A stretch of 64,000 nucleotides of DNA, taken from contig NZ_JACCBD010000001.1 in the NCBI RefSeq assembly GCF_013409595.1, forward strand, positions 1,116,001-1,180,000, given 5' to 3'. A program made the translations under genes and the position numbers. Shown here piece after piece: positions 36,694 through 44,229 of the stretch; position 1 is the first letter of the stretch; every line of letters starts with the position of its first letter. The notes below the pieces were generated by a model. The model was not told the origin of the DNA. It did not search any database and saw only the letters and a list, made by a program, of their open reading frames with translations. This stretch comes from Leucobacter aridicollis. GTDB taxonomy: Bacteria; Actinomycetota; Actinomycetes; Actinomycetales; Microbacteriaceae.

Positions 36694-38307
36694 TCAGCCC
36701 CTGCCGGTTTCGGCGACGTAGCGGGCGCGCCACTCGGCGTTCATCGGGAACAGCCCGTCGACGGCGTGCCCCTCGGCGACGCGGTCGGCAACCCAACCGT
36801 CCTCGAGCTCCTGGGCGGCGGCCTCGGCCGCGACCTCAGCGAGCAGGAACGGCGGGATCACGATGACCCCGTCGCGGTCGCCCATGATGATGTCGCCCGG
36901 CTGCACGGCGGCCCCGCCGCACGCGATCGTGACATCGGTCTCCCACGGGACGTGGCGGCGGCCGAGCACGCTCGGATGCGCGCCCTGCGAGAACACCGGG
37001 ATGTCGAACTGCTGCACGGCCGCGAAGTCGCGCACGCCGCCGTCGGTGACGACACCGGCCGCACCGCGGACCTGCGCGCGGAGCGCCAAGACGTCGCCGA
37101 CTGTGCCCGTCGAGGGGACGCCGCGCGCCTCAACGACGAGCACCTCGCCCTCGTTCACGGTGTCGAACGCGCGCTTCTGCGCGTTGAAGCCGCCCGCGTG
37201 CTCCTTGAAGAGGTCGGGGCGGAACGGGATGAAGCGGAGCGTCTTCGCCGTGCCGAGGATCGCGTCGCCCTCGTGGTTCGGGTAGACGCCGTCGATGAAG
37301 ATCTCGGTGTATCCGCGCTTGCGGAGCGCGGCGGACACCGTCGCGACCGCGACGCCGCTGAGGAGCTCGCGGATCTCGGGCGTGAGCGGGCTCGCCGGCG
37401 ACGTGGTGGCGTCGGTGGAGGCTGCGTCGCTCGCGCTGGCGGCGGGTGCGTCGAGCGGGGTCGCGCGGCCGGCCGCGACGGCCGCCGCGTGCTCCTCCTC
37501 GCTGCCCCACGCCTCGATTCGCTGCAGGTCGTTGACGGCGGGCCGGTTGCCGAAGTCCCCGAACTCGGTCTCGCCCTGCGTGACTGTCGTCACAAGGCGC
37601 CCGGTAGTCGGGGCGCCAGGCGCCGTCGGGGCGTCGACCTCGACCTCGACGACGTCGCCGGGGAGCAGCACGGAGGAGCCCGCGGGCGTGCCCGTCAGGA
37701 TCACGTCACCCGGCTCAAGCGTCATGTGCTGCGAGAGGTCTGCGACGAGCTGGCCGAACGGGAACTTCAGGGTGTCGCTCGTGTCCTCCTGGACAAGCTC
37801 GCCGTTGACCCAGGTGCGCACGCGCCAGTCGCCCTCGCCGATGCCGTCGGTCGGGATCGTGACGGGGCCGATCGGCGTGAAGCCGTCGCCGCCCTTGTTG
37901 CGCACGTTCGAGCCTTTATCTGCGGCGCGCAGGTCGTAGAGCCCGAGGTCGTTCGCTGCGGTGACCTGCGAGACGTACTGCCAGCCGTCTTCGGGGGAGA
38001 CCCAGCGGGCCGCTTCTCCGATGACGAGTGCGATCTCGCCCTCAAACGCGAGCAGCTCGGTGCCGGCGGGACGCTCGACGGTGCCGCCGGTCGGGGCGAG
38101 CGATGAGGCCGGCTTGAAGAAGTAGGAGGGGAACTCGGGGGTGCGCCCGCGCTGCGCGATCCGTGAGGGATAGTTCAGATGGACAGCGATGATCTTGCCG
38201 GGCATATCGATCCCGAACTCGCTGTCGAACTCGTCCTCGAACTCACTGTCGAGTTCGTTGTCGAAAGCGGCTTCGTTTCCGAGCGCTGCTTCGTTTCCGA
38301 GCGTCAT
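36694..38307 (-). CDS. Fusion of fumarylacetoacetate hydrolase-like and RraA-like domains
   Basis: 537 aa. After an acidic, repetitive 34-residue leader, residues about 35-290 are a FAH-family domain (IAVHLNYPSRIAQRGRTPEFPSYFFKP, FEGEIALVIG, NDLGLYDLR, KGGDGFTPIGP, LTGTPAGSSVLLPGD) like HpaG decarboxylase/isomerase. Residues about 340-530 are an RraA/HMG-aldolase-like domain with GGVRDFAAVQQFDIPVFSQG and GDRDGVIVIPP. HpaG usually has two FAH halves, so here the second half is replaced. RraA-like enzymes can decarboxylate oxaloacetate-type acids, so the fusion may do the HpaG steps. An alternative start (ATG 38205) would drop the leader. Confidence 0.9.
   Translation of the reverse strand: MTLGNEAALGNEAAFDNELDSEFEDEFDSEFGIDMPGKIIAVHLNYPSRIAQRGRTPEFPSYFFKPASSLAPTGGTVERPAGTELLAFEGEIALVIGEAARWVSPEDGWQYVSQVTAANDLGLYDLRAADKGSNVRNKGGDGFTPIGPVTIPTDGIGEGDWRVRTWVNGELVQEDTSDTLKFPFGQLVADLSQHMTLEPGDVILTGTPAGSSVLLPGDVVEVEVDAPTAPGAPTTGRLVTTVTQGETEFGDFGNRPAVNDLQRIEAWGSEEEHAAAVAAGRATPLDAPAASASDAASTDATTSPASPLTPEIRELLSGVAVATVSAALRKRGYTEIFIDGVYPNHEGDAILGTAKTLRFIPFRPDLFKEHAGGFNAQKRAFDTVNEGEVLVVEARGVPSTGTVGDVLALRAQVRGAAGVVTDGGVRDFAAVQQFDIPVFSQGAHPSVLGRRHVPWETDVTIACGGAAVQPGDIIMGDRDGVIVIPPFLLAEVAAEAAAQELEDGWVADRVAEGHAVDGLFPMNAEWRARYVAETGRG
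38270..38304 (-). repeat. 18-bp direct repeat within the start of the FAH-RraA gene
   Basis: The plus-strand 17-mer GCTTCGTTTCCGAGCGC/T occurs twice in tandem and encodes LGNEAA-type repeats. It is followed by further acidic GAACTCG/GAGTTCG-type repeats down to 38211. Confidence 0.8.
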
Positions 38308-38336
38308 GACTACCTCGTCTCTTCTTTGTATTTCAT

Positions 38337-38348
38337 ATCGTATATGAT
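38337..38348. promoter_or_regulatory. GntR-type operator before the FAH-RraA gene
   Basis: ATCGTATATGAT, one mismatched pair from a perfect palindrome, 30 bp upstream of the ATG at 38307. It matches the perfect site upstream of hpaH in 11 of 12 positions. Confidence 0.65.
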
Positions 38349-38550
38349 CTGGTGGCCGTTGGGAAGGGGCGTCTGTGGTGGCGGGGCCGCTGGGCATTGC
38401 GCCTGCGTGTGCCGTTCCGGGGTCCCTGCGCCCTCACCCCGCCGGAGAGTAGCTTCCTTGCGGAACAGGCCCTAGAACGCTGTGGGGAAGGGGATGTTTT
38501 GCCGGAACATGTCTGTCTTGCGGGATGAGGGGACCGAACCCGGGGCTGAG

Positions 38551-39384
38551 CTAGTAGCTGGCGCGCGGCGCGGCAGTGTCGCCCGCTGTGGCACCCTCGG
38601 ATCCTGACGGAATGAACTGGTCAACGAGCGCTTCGGTCGCGCGGGCGAGAATCGCGACGTCGGCTCCCACCGCGATGAAGTTCGCCCCGGCCTCGATGTA
38701 GCGCTCCGCCTGCTCCGGCACGAACGCGTTCACGCCGACGGGCTTCCCCGCGGCCCGCGCTGCCGAGATCACGTGCAGCACCGCATCAACGACCGCCGGG
38801 TGCGACTGCTGCCCGAGAAGGCCCATCGACGCCGCGAGGTCAGCGGGGCCGACGAACACCGCATCGACGCCGTCGACCGCGACGATACGTTGCACGTCGC
38901 TCACAGCGGCGACCGACTCGATCTGCACGGTCACGCTCACGAGGTCGTTCGCCCGGGCGAGGTAGTTCTCGACTCGGTTCCAGCGCGCGGATCGAGCAAG
39001 CGCCGACCCGACCCCGCGCGTGCCCTCGGGGGCGTACCGGGTGGCGCGCACGACCTCCTCGGCGTGCTCGGCAGAGTCGACCATCGGGATCAGCAGATTC
39101 TGCGCCCCGAGATCAAGGAACTGCTTGATCGTTACGGTGTCGCCGTATGGCGGGCGCACGACGACGGTCGCCGGGTACGGTGCCATCGCGTGCAGCTGGG
39201 CGAGCAGCGACTCGAGTCCATTGGGGGAGTGCTCAGCGTCGAGAAGCACCCAGTCGCAGCCACTGCCCGCGACGATCTCGGCGTTGACGGCGCTGCCCGC
39301 TGTCGCCCACAGGCCGATCAGCGCACGATCGGATTCCGCGAGGCGGTCGCGCAGCGTGGGCGGAAGTTCTAGATGAATCGGCAC
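38551..39384 (-). CDS. hpaI: HpcH/HpaI family aldolase
   Basis: 277 aa, class II metal-dependent 4-hydroxy-2-oxo-heptane-1,7-dioate aldolase, giving pyruvate and succinate semialdehyde. Family signatures are LIGLWATAGSAVNAEIVAG, CDWVLLDAEHSPNG, PYPATVVVRPP, LDLGAQNLLIPMVDSAEHA, VQIESVAAV and VFVGPADLAASMG. The start is a GTG at 39384, overlapping the end of hpaH by 16 bp, with GGGG 8 nt upstream. It sits directly after hpaH, which makes its substrate. Confidence 0.92.
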   Translation of the reverse strand: MPIHLELPPTLRDRLAESDRALIGLWATAGSAVNAEIVAGSGCDWVLLDAEHSPNGLESLLAQLHAMAPYPATVVVRPPYGDTVTIKQFLDLGAQNLLIPMVDSAEHAEEVVRATRYAPEGTRGVGSALARSARWNRVENYLARANDLVSVTVQIESVAAVSDVQRIVAVDGVDAVFVGPADLAASMGLLGQQSHPAVVDAVLHVISAARAAGKPVGVNAFVPEQAERYIEAGANFIAVGADVAILARATEALVDQFIPSGSEGATAGDTAAPRASY

Positions 39385-40154
39385 GTCACTGACCCCAATC
39401 CGTTGTAGTCGGCGTGCACGGTATCGCCGCGTTCGACCCACATGGGCTTCGTGAAGGAGCCGGCGAGGATGATCTCGCCGGCCTCGAGGGACTGCCCGTG
39501 CTGCGCAAGCTTGTTCGCGAGCCAGGCGACCCCGAGCGCCGGATGTCCAAGGACAGCGCCCGCGACGCCCGAATCCTCAATGGTCTCGTTGCGGTAGAGG
39601 AGCGCGGGCACCCAGGTGAGGTCGACGTCATTGACCTTGACCGGGCGACCGCCCACGACCATCGCGCCCATCGCGGCGTTGTCCGAGATGGTGTCGACGA
39701 TCGTGCGGCCCTCGAGTTCCAGGTGCGAGTTCAGCACCTCAAGCGCCGGGACGACGTAGGCGGTCGCGTCGAGCACGTCGAACAGCGACACGTTCGGGCC
39801 GGTGAGCGGCTTCGAGAGGACGAACGCGAGCTCGACCTCGATGCGAACGTTCGAGAAGCGATCGAACTCAAGTGTCGCGCCGGACTCGAAGACCATGTCG
39901 TCGTGGATCACGCCATAGTCCGGCTCCGTGATGCCGGTCGCGACCTGCATGACCTTCGACGTGAGGCCGATCTTGTGGCCAACGAGGCGGGCCCCCGCGG
40001 CAATGCGGCGATCGGACCACTCCTTCTGGATCGCGTACGAGTCCTCGATCACCATCTCGGGGAAGCGGGAGGTGAGCCGGGGAAGCACCGCGCGGTCGCG
40101 GTCCGCTTGGACGAGTTCATCTGCGATGGATGCGATTTGAGAGGGATCGAGCAC
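39369..40154 (-). CDS. hpaH: 2-oxo-hept-4-ene-1,7-dioate hydratase
   Basis: 261 aa, FAH-superfamily hydratase of the HpaH/MhpD group. Signatures are AIQKEWSDRRIAAGARLVGHKIGLTSK, YGVIHDDMVF, RIEVELAFVLSKPL, LVVPALEV-like YVVPALEVLNS, and GNLVGGRPVK-like MVVGGRPVKVNDVDL. It hydrates the dienoate before HpaI cleavage. I placed the start at GTG 40154 behind GGAGG; the longer frame overlaps the promoter and the divergent helicase gene. It opens the hpaH-hpaI unit, with a perfect GntR palindrome 84 bp upstream. Confidence 0.92.
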   Translation of the reverse strand: MLDPSQIASIADELVQADRDRAVLPRLTSRFPEMVIEDSYAIQKEWSDRRIAAGARLVGHKIGLTSKVMQVATGITEPDYGVIHDDMVFESGATLEFDRFSNVRIEVELAFVLSKPLTGPNVSLFDVLDATAYVVPALEVLNSHLELEGRTIVDTISDNAAMGAMVVGGRPVKVNDVDLTWVPALLYRNETIEDSGVAGAVLGHPALGVAWLANKLAQHGQSLEAGEIILAGSFTKPMWVERGDTVHADYNGLGSVTCRFI

Positions 40155-40236
40155 AGGGGCCTCCGCTTCTTCGGGGTGTGGGCTGTCGGGTCGCTTGGGG
40201 CGCGGGAACGAACGCGCCGCCCGCGGCCATATCTCA

Positions 40237-40250
40237 GATCGTATACGATC
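40237..40250. promoter_or_regulatory. Perfect GntR-type operator upstream of hpaH
   Basis: GATCGTATACGATC, a perfect 14-bp palindrome in the hpaH/helicase divergent region. The ATnGTATACnAT form is typical of FCD-type GntR regulators. Confidence 0.75.
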
Positions 40251-40320
40251 CCGGGTCGCGATTCTAGCCCGGAATGCGCTGGGCGTCTGAGGGTGTTCCT
40301 CGGCGTATACCATGAGGGTG

Positions 40321-40326
40321 TAGACT
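40321..40326 (+). promoter_or_regulatory. -10 element of the helicase gene
   Basis: TAGACT ends 6 nt before the ATG at 40333. No ribosome-binding site is present, so the mRNA is probably leaderless. Confidence 0.5.
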
Positions 40327-40332
40327 GATACG

Positions 40333-42657
40333 ATGCCCTCTTCCGAGAACACCGCGCCCGAGTCCGCAGACGAAACCATCGCTGCTGAGACCGCTCCGGC
40401 TGACGCGCAGACCGAGTCGCCAGAAGCCGCTCCCGCGAACGCCCCCGAAACTTCCTCCGATCCCGAAACCGATGCTCCGGCAGTCGACGCTCCCGCGAAG
40501 GGCGCAGACGCAAACGACGCCGATGCCGACACTGAGCGTGTGACCTTCGCAGACCTCGGCCTCGCGCCGAAGGTGCTCGAGGCGATTACCGCCGTCGGCT
40601 ACGAGACTCCGTCCGCCATCCAGGCGGCGACGATCCCGACCCTCCTGTCGGGGCGCGACGTCGTCGGCCTCGCGCAGACTGGCACCGGCAAGACCGCCGC
40701 GTTCGCGCTGCCGATCCTGTCGCGCATCGAGCCCGGTCAGGGTGTGCCCCAGGCCCTCGTGCTCGCTCCGACCCGTGAGCTCGCGCTCCAGGTGTGCGAG
40801 GCCTTTGAGAGCTTCGCGTCGAAGCTGCCCGAGGTTCACCTGCTTCCCGTCTACGGCGGTCAGGCGTACGGCCAGCAGCTCTCGGCTCTGCGCCGCGGCG
40901 TTGACATCGTCGTTGGCACGCCGGGTCGCATCATGGACCACCTGAAGCGCGGCTCGCTCGACCTCACCCAGATCAAGTACCTCGTGCTTGACGAGGCCGA
41001 CGAGATGCTCAAGATGGGCTTCGCGGAGGACGTCGAGACGATCCTCGCCGACACGCCGAAGGAGAAGCAGGTCGCGCTGTTCTCGGCCACGATGCCGAAC
41101 CAGATCCGCCGCATCTCGCAGCAGTACCTCAACGATCCGCGCGAGGTGAAGATCGCGGGCAAGACGCAGACCTCGTCGAACATCACGCAGCGCTACATCG
41201 TCGTCTCGTACATGCAGAAGGTCGACGCCCTCACCCGCGTGCTCGAGGTCGAAGACTTCGACGGCCTCATCGTCTTCACGCGCACCCGCGGTGATTCCGA
41301 GCAGGTCGCCGAGAAGCTTCGTGCGCGTGGGTACTCGGCAGCCGCGATCAACGGTGACGTGCCCCAGAACGTGCGTGAGCGCACCGTGCAGTCGCTGAAG
41401 GACGGCCGCCTCGACATTCTCGTTGCGACCGACGTCGCGGCGCGCGGCCTCGACGTTGAGCGCATCAGCCACGTCGTGAACTTCGACCTGCCGATCGATA
41501 CCGAGTCGTACGTGCACCGCATTGGCCGTACGGGACGTGCTGGCCGTTCGGGCGACGCGATCAGCTTCGTCACACCGCGCGAGCGTCGCATGCTCACCTC
41601 GATCGAGAAGGCAACGAAGCAGACGCTCACGCAGATGCAGCTGCCCCGCGTCGAAGAGGTCAACGCGACCCGCCTCACCCGCTTCGACGACGCGATCACC
41701 GCGGCGCTCGGCGAGACGAGCCGGATCGAGCGCTTCCGGGACATCATCGACCACTACGTGCGTCACCACGATGTGCCCGAGACCGACGTCGCGGCCGCGC
41801 TCGCGGTTGTGTCGCAGGGCAAGACGAAGCTGCTGCTGGACGAGTCTGACGACCAGAAGTTCGCGCGCGACCGGCAGCAGGCGGCTCGCTTCCTTGAAGA
41901 CGGGCAGCGCGATCGGGATCGCGGCGACCGTGGCGGTCGCGACGACCGCGGCGGCCGGTTCGACCGTGAGAAGCGTGAGCCGCGCGCGCAGCGCGACGAC
42001 CTGCAGATGTACCGCATCGAGGTGGGCCGTCGCCAGAAGGTGCAGCCCGGCCAGATCATCGGCGCGATCGCGAACGAGGGTGGCCTCACCCGCGACGACT
42101 TCGGTCGCATCCAGGTGCGCGACGACTTCTCGCTCGTTGAGCTCCCGAAGCGGCTGTCTGCGGAGACCGTCGCTGCGCTGTCGGATACCCGCATCAGCGG
42201 CAAGCTCATTGAGCTCCGCGAGGATTCAGGCCCCAGCCCGCGCGGTAAGGGCTGGGAGGATCGTGGCGACCGCGGCGGTCGTGGCGGTTACGACCGCGGC
42301 GACCGCGGCGGCGACCGCGGAGACCGTGGTGGGTACCGTGGTCGTGACGACCGTGGCGGAGACCGTGGCGGGTACCGCGGACGCGATGACCGTGGAGATC
42401 GCGGTGGATACGGCGGCGACCGCGGGGGAGACCGCGGCGGCTACCGTGGCGGCAACGACCGTGGGTACGGCGGAGACCGTGGCGACCGCGGCGGCAACGA
42501 CCGCGGTTACGGTGGCGATCGCGGCGGGTACCGCGGGCGCGATGACCGCGGCGGAGACCGCGGCGGACGCGGTGGCTACGGAGGAGACCGCGGCGGCTAC
42601 GGCGGGAACGACCGCGGCAACGACCGCGCTGACGGCAAGCGCAAGCCGCGCTGGTAA
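40333..42657 (+). CDS. DEAD-box ATP-dependent RNA helicase with RGG-like tail
   Basis: 774 aa, DeaD/CsdA-like. An acidic, Ala-rich leader of about 68 residues is followed by the Q motif ([14 protein letters not shown]), Walker [45 protein letters not shown] and [12 protein letters not shown] DbpA-type RNA-binding domain lies at about 555-630 ([19 protein letters not shown]), and a long tail of [18 protein letters not shown] repeats forms the last 120 residues or so. It should remodel rRNA or mRNA, especially in the cold. It is divergent from hpaH but otherwise unrelated to the catabolic genes. Confidence 0.95.
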   Translation: MPSSENTAPESADETIAAETAPADAQTESPEAAPANAPETSSDPETDAPAVDAPAKGADANDADADTERVTFADLGLAPKVLEAITAVGYETPSAIQAATIPTLLSGRDVVGLAQTGTGKTAAFALPILSRIEPGQGVPQALVLAPTRELALQVCEAFESFASKLPEVHLLPVYGGQAYGQQLSALRRGVDIVVGTPGRIMDHLKRGSLDLTQIKYLVLDEADEMLKMGFAEDVETILADTPKEKQVALFSATMPNQIRRISQQYLNDPREVKIAGKTQTSSNITQRYIVVSYMQKVDALTRVLEVEDFDGLIVFTRTRGDSEQVAEKLRARGYSAAAINGDVPQNVRERTVQSLKDGRLDILVATDVAARGLDVERISHVVNFDLPIDTESYVHRIGRTGRAGRSGDAISFVTPRERRMLTSIEKATKQTLTQMQLPRVEEVNATRLTRFDDAITAALGETSRIERFRDIIDHYVRHHDVPETDVAAALAVVSQGKTKLLLDESDDQKFARDRQQAARFLEDGQRDRDRGDRGGRDDRGGRFDREKREPRAQRDDLQMYRIEVGRRQKVQPGQIIGAIANEGGLTRDDFGRIQVRDDFSLVELPKRLSAETVAALSDTRISGKLIELREDSGPSPRGKGWEDRGDRGGRGGYDRGDRGGDRGDRGGYRGRDDRGGDRGGYRGRDDRGDRGGYGGDRGGDRGGYRGGNDRGYGGDRGDRGGNDRGYGGDRGGYRGRDDRGGDRGGRGGYGGDRGGYGGNDRGNDRADGKRKPRW
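42262..42640 (+). repeat. Degenerate repeats encoding the RGG-like tail
   Basis: Many short repeats of GGCGACCGCGGCGG and GGTACCGTGGTCGTGACGAC type encode GDRGG and YRGRDDRGG peptides. In-frame copy-number changes are likely here. Confidence 0.85.
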
Positions 42658-42668
42658 CCAGCGGACAT

Positions 42669-42710
42669 GAGGAAGGCCTCCCGGGACGAACGTCTCGGGG
42701 GGCCTTCCTC
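42669..42710. terminator. Bidirectional terminator after the helicase gene
   Basis: 20-nt arms (42669-42688 and 42691-42710) with two G-U-type mismatches and a short loop, 11 bp after the helicase stop and 34 bp from the convergent dehydrogenase stop. Confidence 0.8.
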
Positions 42711-42744
42711 ATTGTGTGAACGGCGTCGGGCGGAGCCCCGCGGG

Positions 42745-44157
42745 CTAGCCGCTGATGACGTGCGGTTCAGCGACGGCCTGCAACCCGAGCACGCCGAACT
42801 CCCGCCCGTAGCCTGACTGCTTCGCGCCGCCGAACGGGATCATCGGGTGCAGGCCACCGTGCGAGTTGATCCAGGTCGTGCCGGCCTCGAGCCGCGCCGC
42901 GACCTCGAGCGCCTTGGCCCGGTCTGATGACCACACCGAGGATCCGAGACCGACCTCGAGCTCGTTGGCGAGCGCGACCGCCTCGTCGACGTCCGAGTAG
43001 CGGATGATGGGCAGGGCCGGGCCAAACTGCTCCTCGAGCACGAGCTCCTGGTGGGCATCGATGTCGGCGATGAGCGTTGCCGGATAGAAGTTACCGACCG
43101 CCTCGCGGTCTGGGTTTCCGCCGAGCACAACGCGCGCGCCCGAGGCCTTGGCCGACTCGACGAGCCTGTCGACGATGTCGAACTGTGCTCGGTTCTGCAG
43201 CGGGCCGAGCACGTTCTGCTCGTCAAGCCCAACGCCCATCGGCACGGCCGCCGCTACCGCAGCAAGCTCCTCGACCACTGCGTCGTACACAGCATCGTGC
43301 ACGTACAGGCGCTTGAGTGCAGCGCACGTCTGGCCGGTGTTGATGAATGCGCCCCAGAACAGATCCTCAGCGATCGCCTTCGGATCCACGTCCGGCAGCA
43401 CGATCCCCGCGTCGTTCCCACCCAACTCGAGCGTGAGCCGCGTCACGTTCGGCGCCGACGCCTCGATGATGCGCTTGCCGACCGGGGTCGAGCCGGTGAA
43501 CATGATCTTGCCGATCTTGGGGCTGCGCGTGAGTGCATCGCCGACCGTTCGGCCGGGGCCGGGGACAATGTTCAGCACGCCCTCCGGGAGCACCGTGTTC
43601 ATCACGTGCACGAGCGCGAGCACCGACAGCGTCGTGGTCTCCGCCGGCTTGATGACGACGGTATTGCCCATACGCAGCGACGGCGCGATCTGCCAGATCG
43701 AGATCATCATCGGCCAGTTCCAGGGCGAGATCGCTCCCACCACGCCGATCGGGCGGTAGTGCAGTTCGGCGTAGCCCGACTCGTCGTCGACGACAACCTC
43801 GACGGGGAGCGGGGTGTCGGCCGCGGCCCGCGTCCATGCGACGGCGCCACCGACCTCGAATCTCGCATTCGGGCCGTTCAGCGGCTTGCCCTGCTCGCGC
43901 GAGAGCAACTCAGCGAGCGGCTCGGCATGCTCCTCAATCGCGTCGGCCGCCCGGTTCAGGTACTCGCTCCGCGCCTCGTGCCCGAGCGCCGCCCATGCTC
44001 GCTGGGAAGCCTCGGCCCGATCGATCGCCACCTCGAGCGCGGCAACATCGCTGACGGGTGCCTGGCCGATGACGGCGTCGGTCGCGGGATCGCGAACCTC
44101 ACGGCTGTCGCCGCTTGTCGCGGTCACGGCGGCGAGTAGCTCTTCGTAGCTCAACAT
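42745..44157 (-). CDS. Aldehyde dehydrogenase linked to amine oxidation
   Basis: 470-aa NAD(P)-dependent aldehyde dehydrogenase: SPWNWPMMISIWQIAPSLRMG, IMFTGSTPVGKRI, LELGGNDAGIVLPDVD with the general-base Glu, INTGQTCAALKRLYV with the catalytic Cys. It lies 72 bp downstream of the copper amine oxidase gene on the same strand. The likely task is oxidation of the arylacetaldehyde produced by that oxidase (for example phenylacetaldehyde or 3,4-dihydroxyphenylacetaldehyde) to the acid, analogous to FeaB. The exact substrate is inferred from context only. Confidence 0.88.
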   Translation of the reverse strand: MLSYEELLAAVTATSGDSREVRDPATDAVIGQAPVSDVAALEVAIDRAEASQRAWAALGHEARSEYLNRAADAIEEHAEPLAELLSREQGKPLNGPNARFEVGGAVAWTRAAADTPLPVEVVVDDESGYAELHYRPIGVVGAISPWNWPMMISIWQIAPSLRMGNTVVIKPAETTTLSVLALVHVMNTVLPEGVLNIVPGPGRTVGDALTRSPKIGKIMFTGSTPVGKRIIEASAPNVTRLTLELGGNDAGIVLPDVDPKAIAEDLFWGAFINTGQTCAALKRLYVHDAVYDAVVEELAAVAAAVPMGVGLDEQNVLGPLQNRAQFDIVDRLVESAKASGARVVLGGNPDREAVGNFYPATLIADIDAHQELVLEEQFGPALPIIRYSDVDEAVALANELEVGLGSSVWSSDRAKALEVAARLEAGTTWINSHGGLHPMIPFGGAKQSGYGREFGVLGLQAVAEPHVISG

Positions 44158-44229
44158 GTATCTCTCCTCTGTGGAAGTGGTGGGGTGGGTACCCGCGTCT
44201 GGACGGGCGTCGAGTCGGGATCCGGGCCG

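Noticed and set aside
36694..37300. RraA domain as a regulator of RNase E
   Set aside because: RraA-like domains in catabolic clusters are usually metal-dependent aldolases or decarboxylases; fusion to FAH and the hpa context favour an enzyme.
36766..38106. 446-codon plus-strand frame opposite the FAH-RraA gene
   Set aside because: Shadow frame rich in Arg, Val, Ala and Asp with no motif.
38440..38535. Apparent similarity of the sequence GTCTTGCGGGATGAGGGG to the arm of the hairpin at 10573-10593
   Set aside because: Only about 14 of 18 positions match and no complementary arm is present here; too weak to call a repeat copy.
42262..42640. Possible CRISPR-like or mobile repeat
   Set aside because: Repeats are in frame and encode the RGG-like tail of the helicase.
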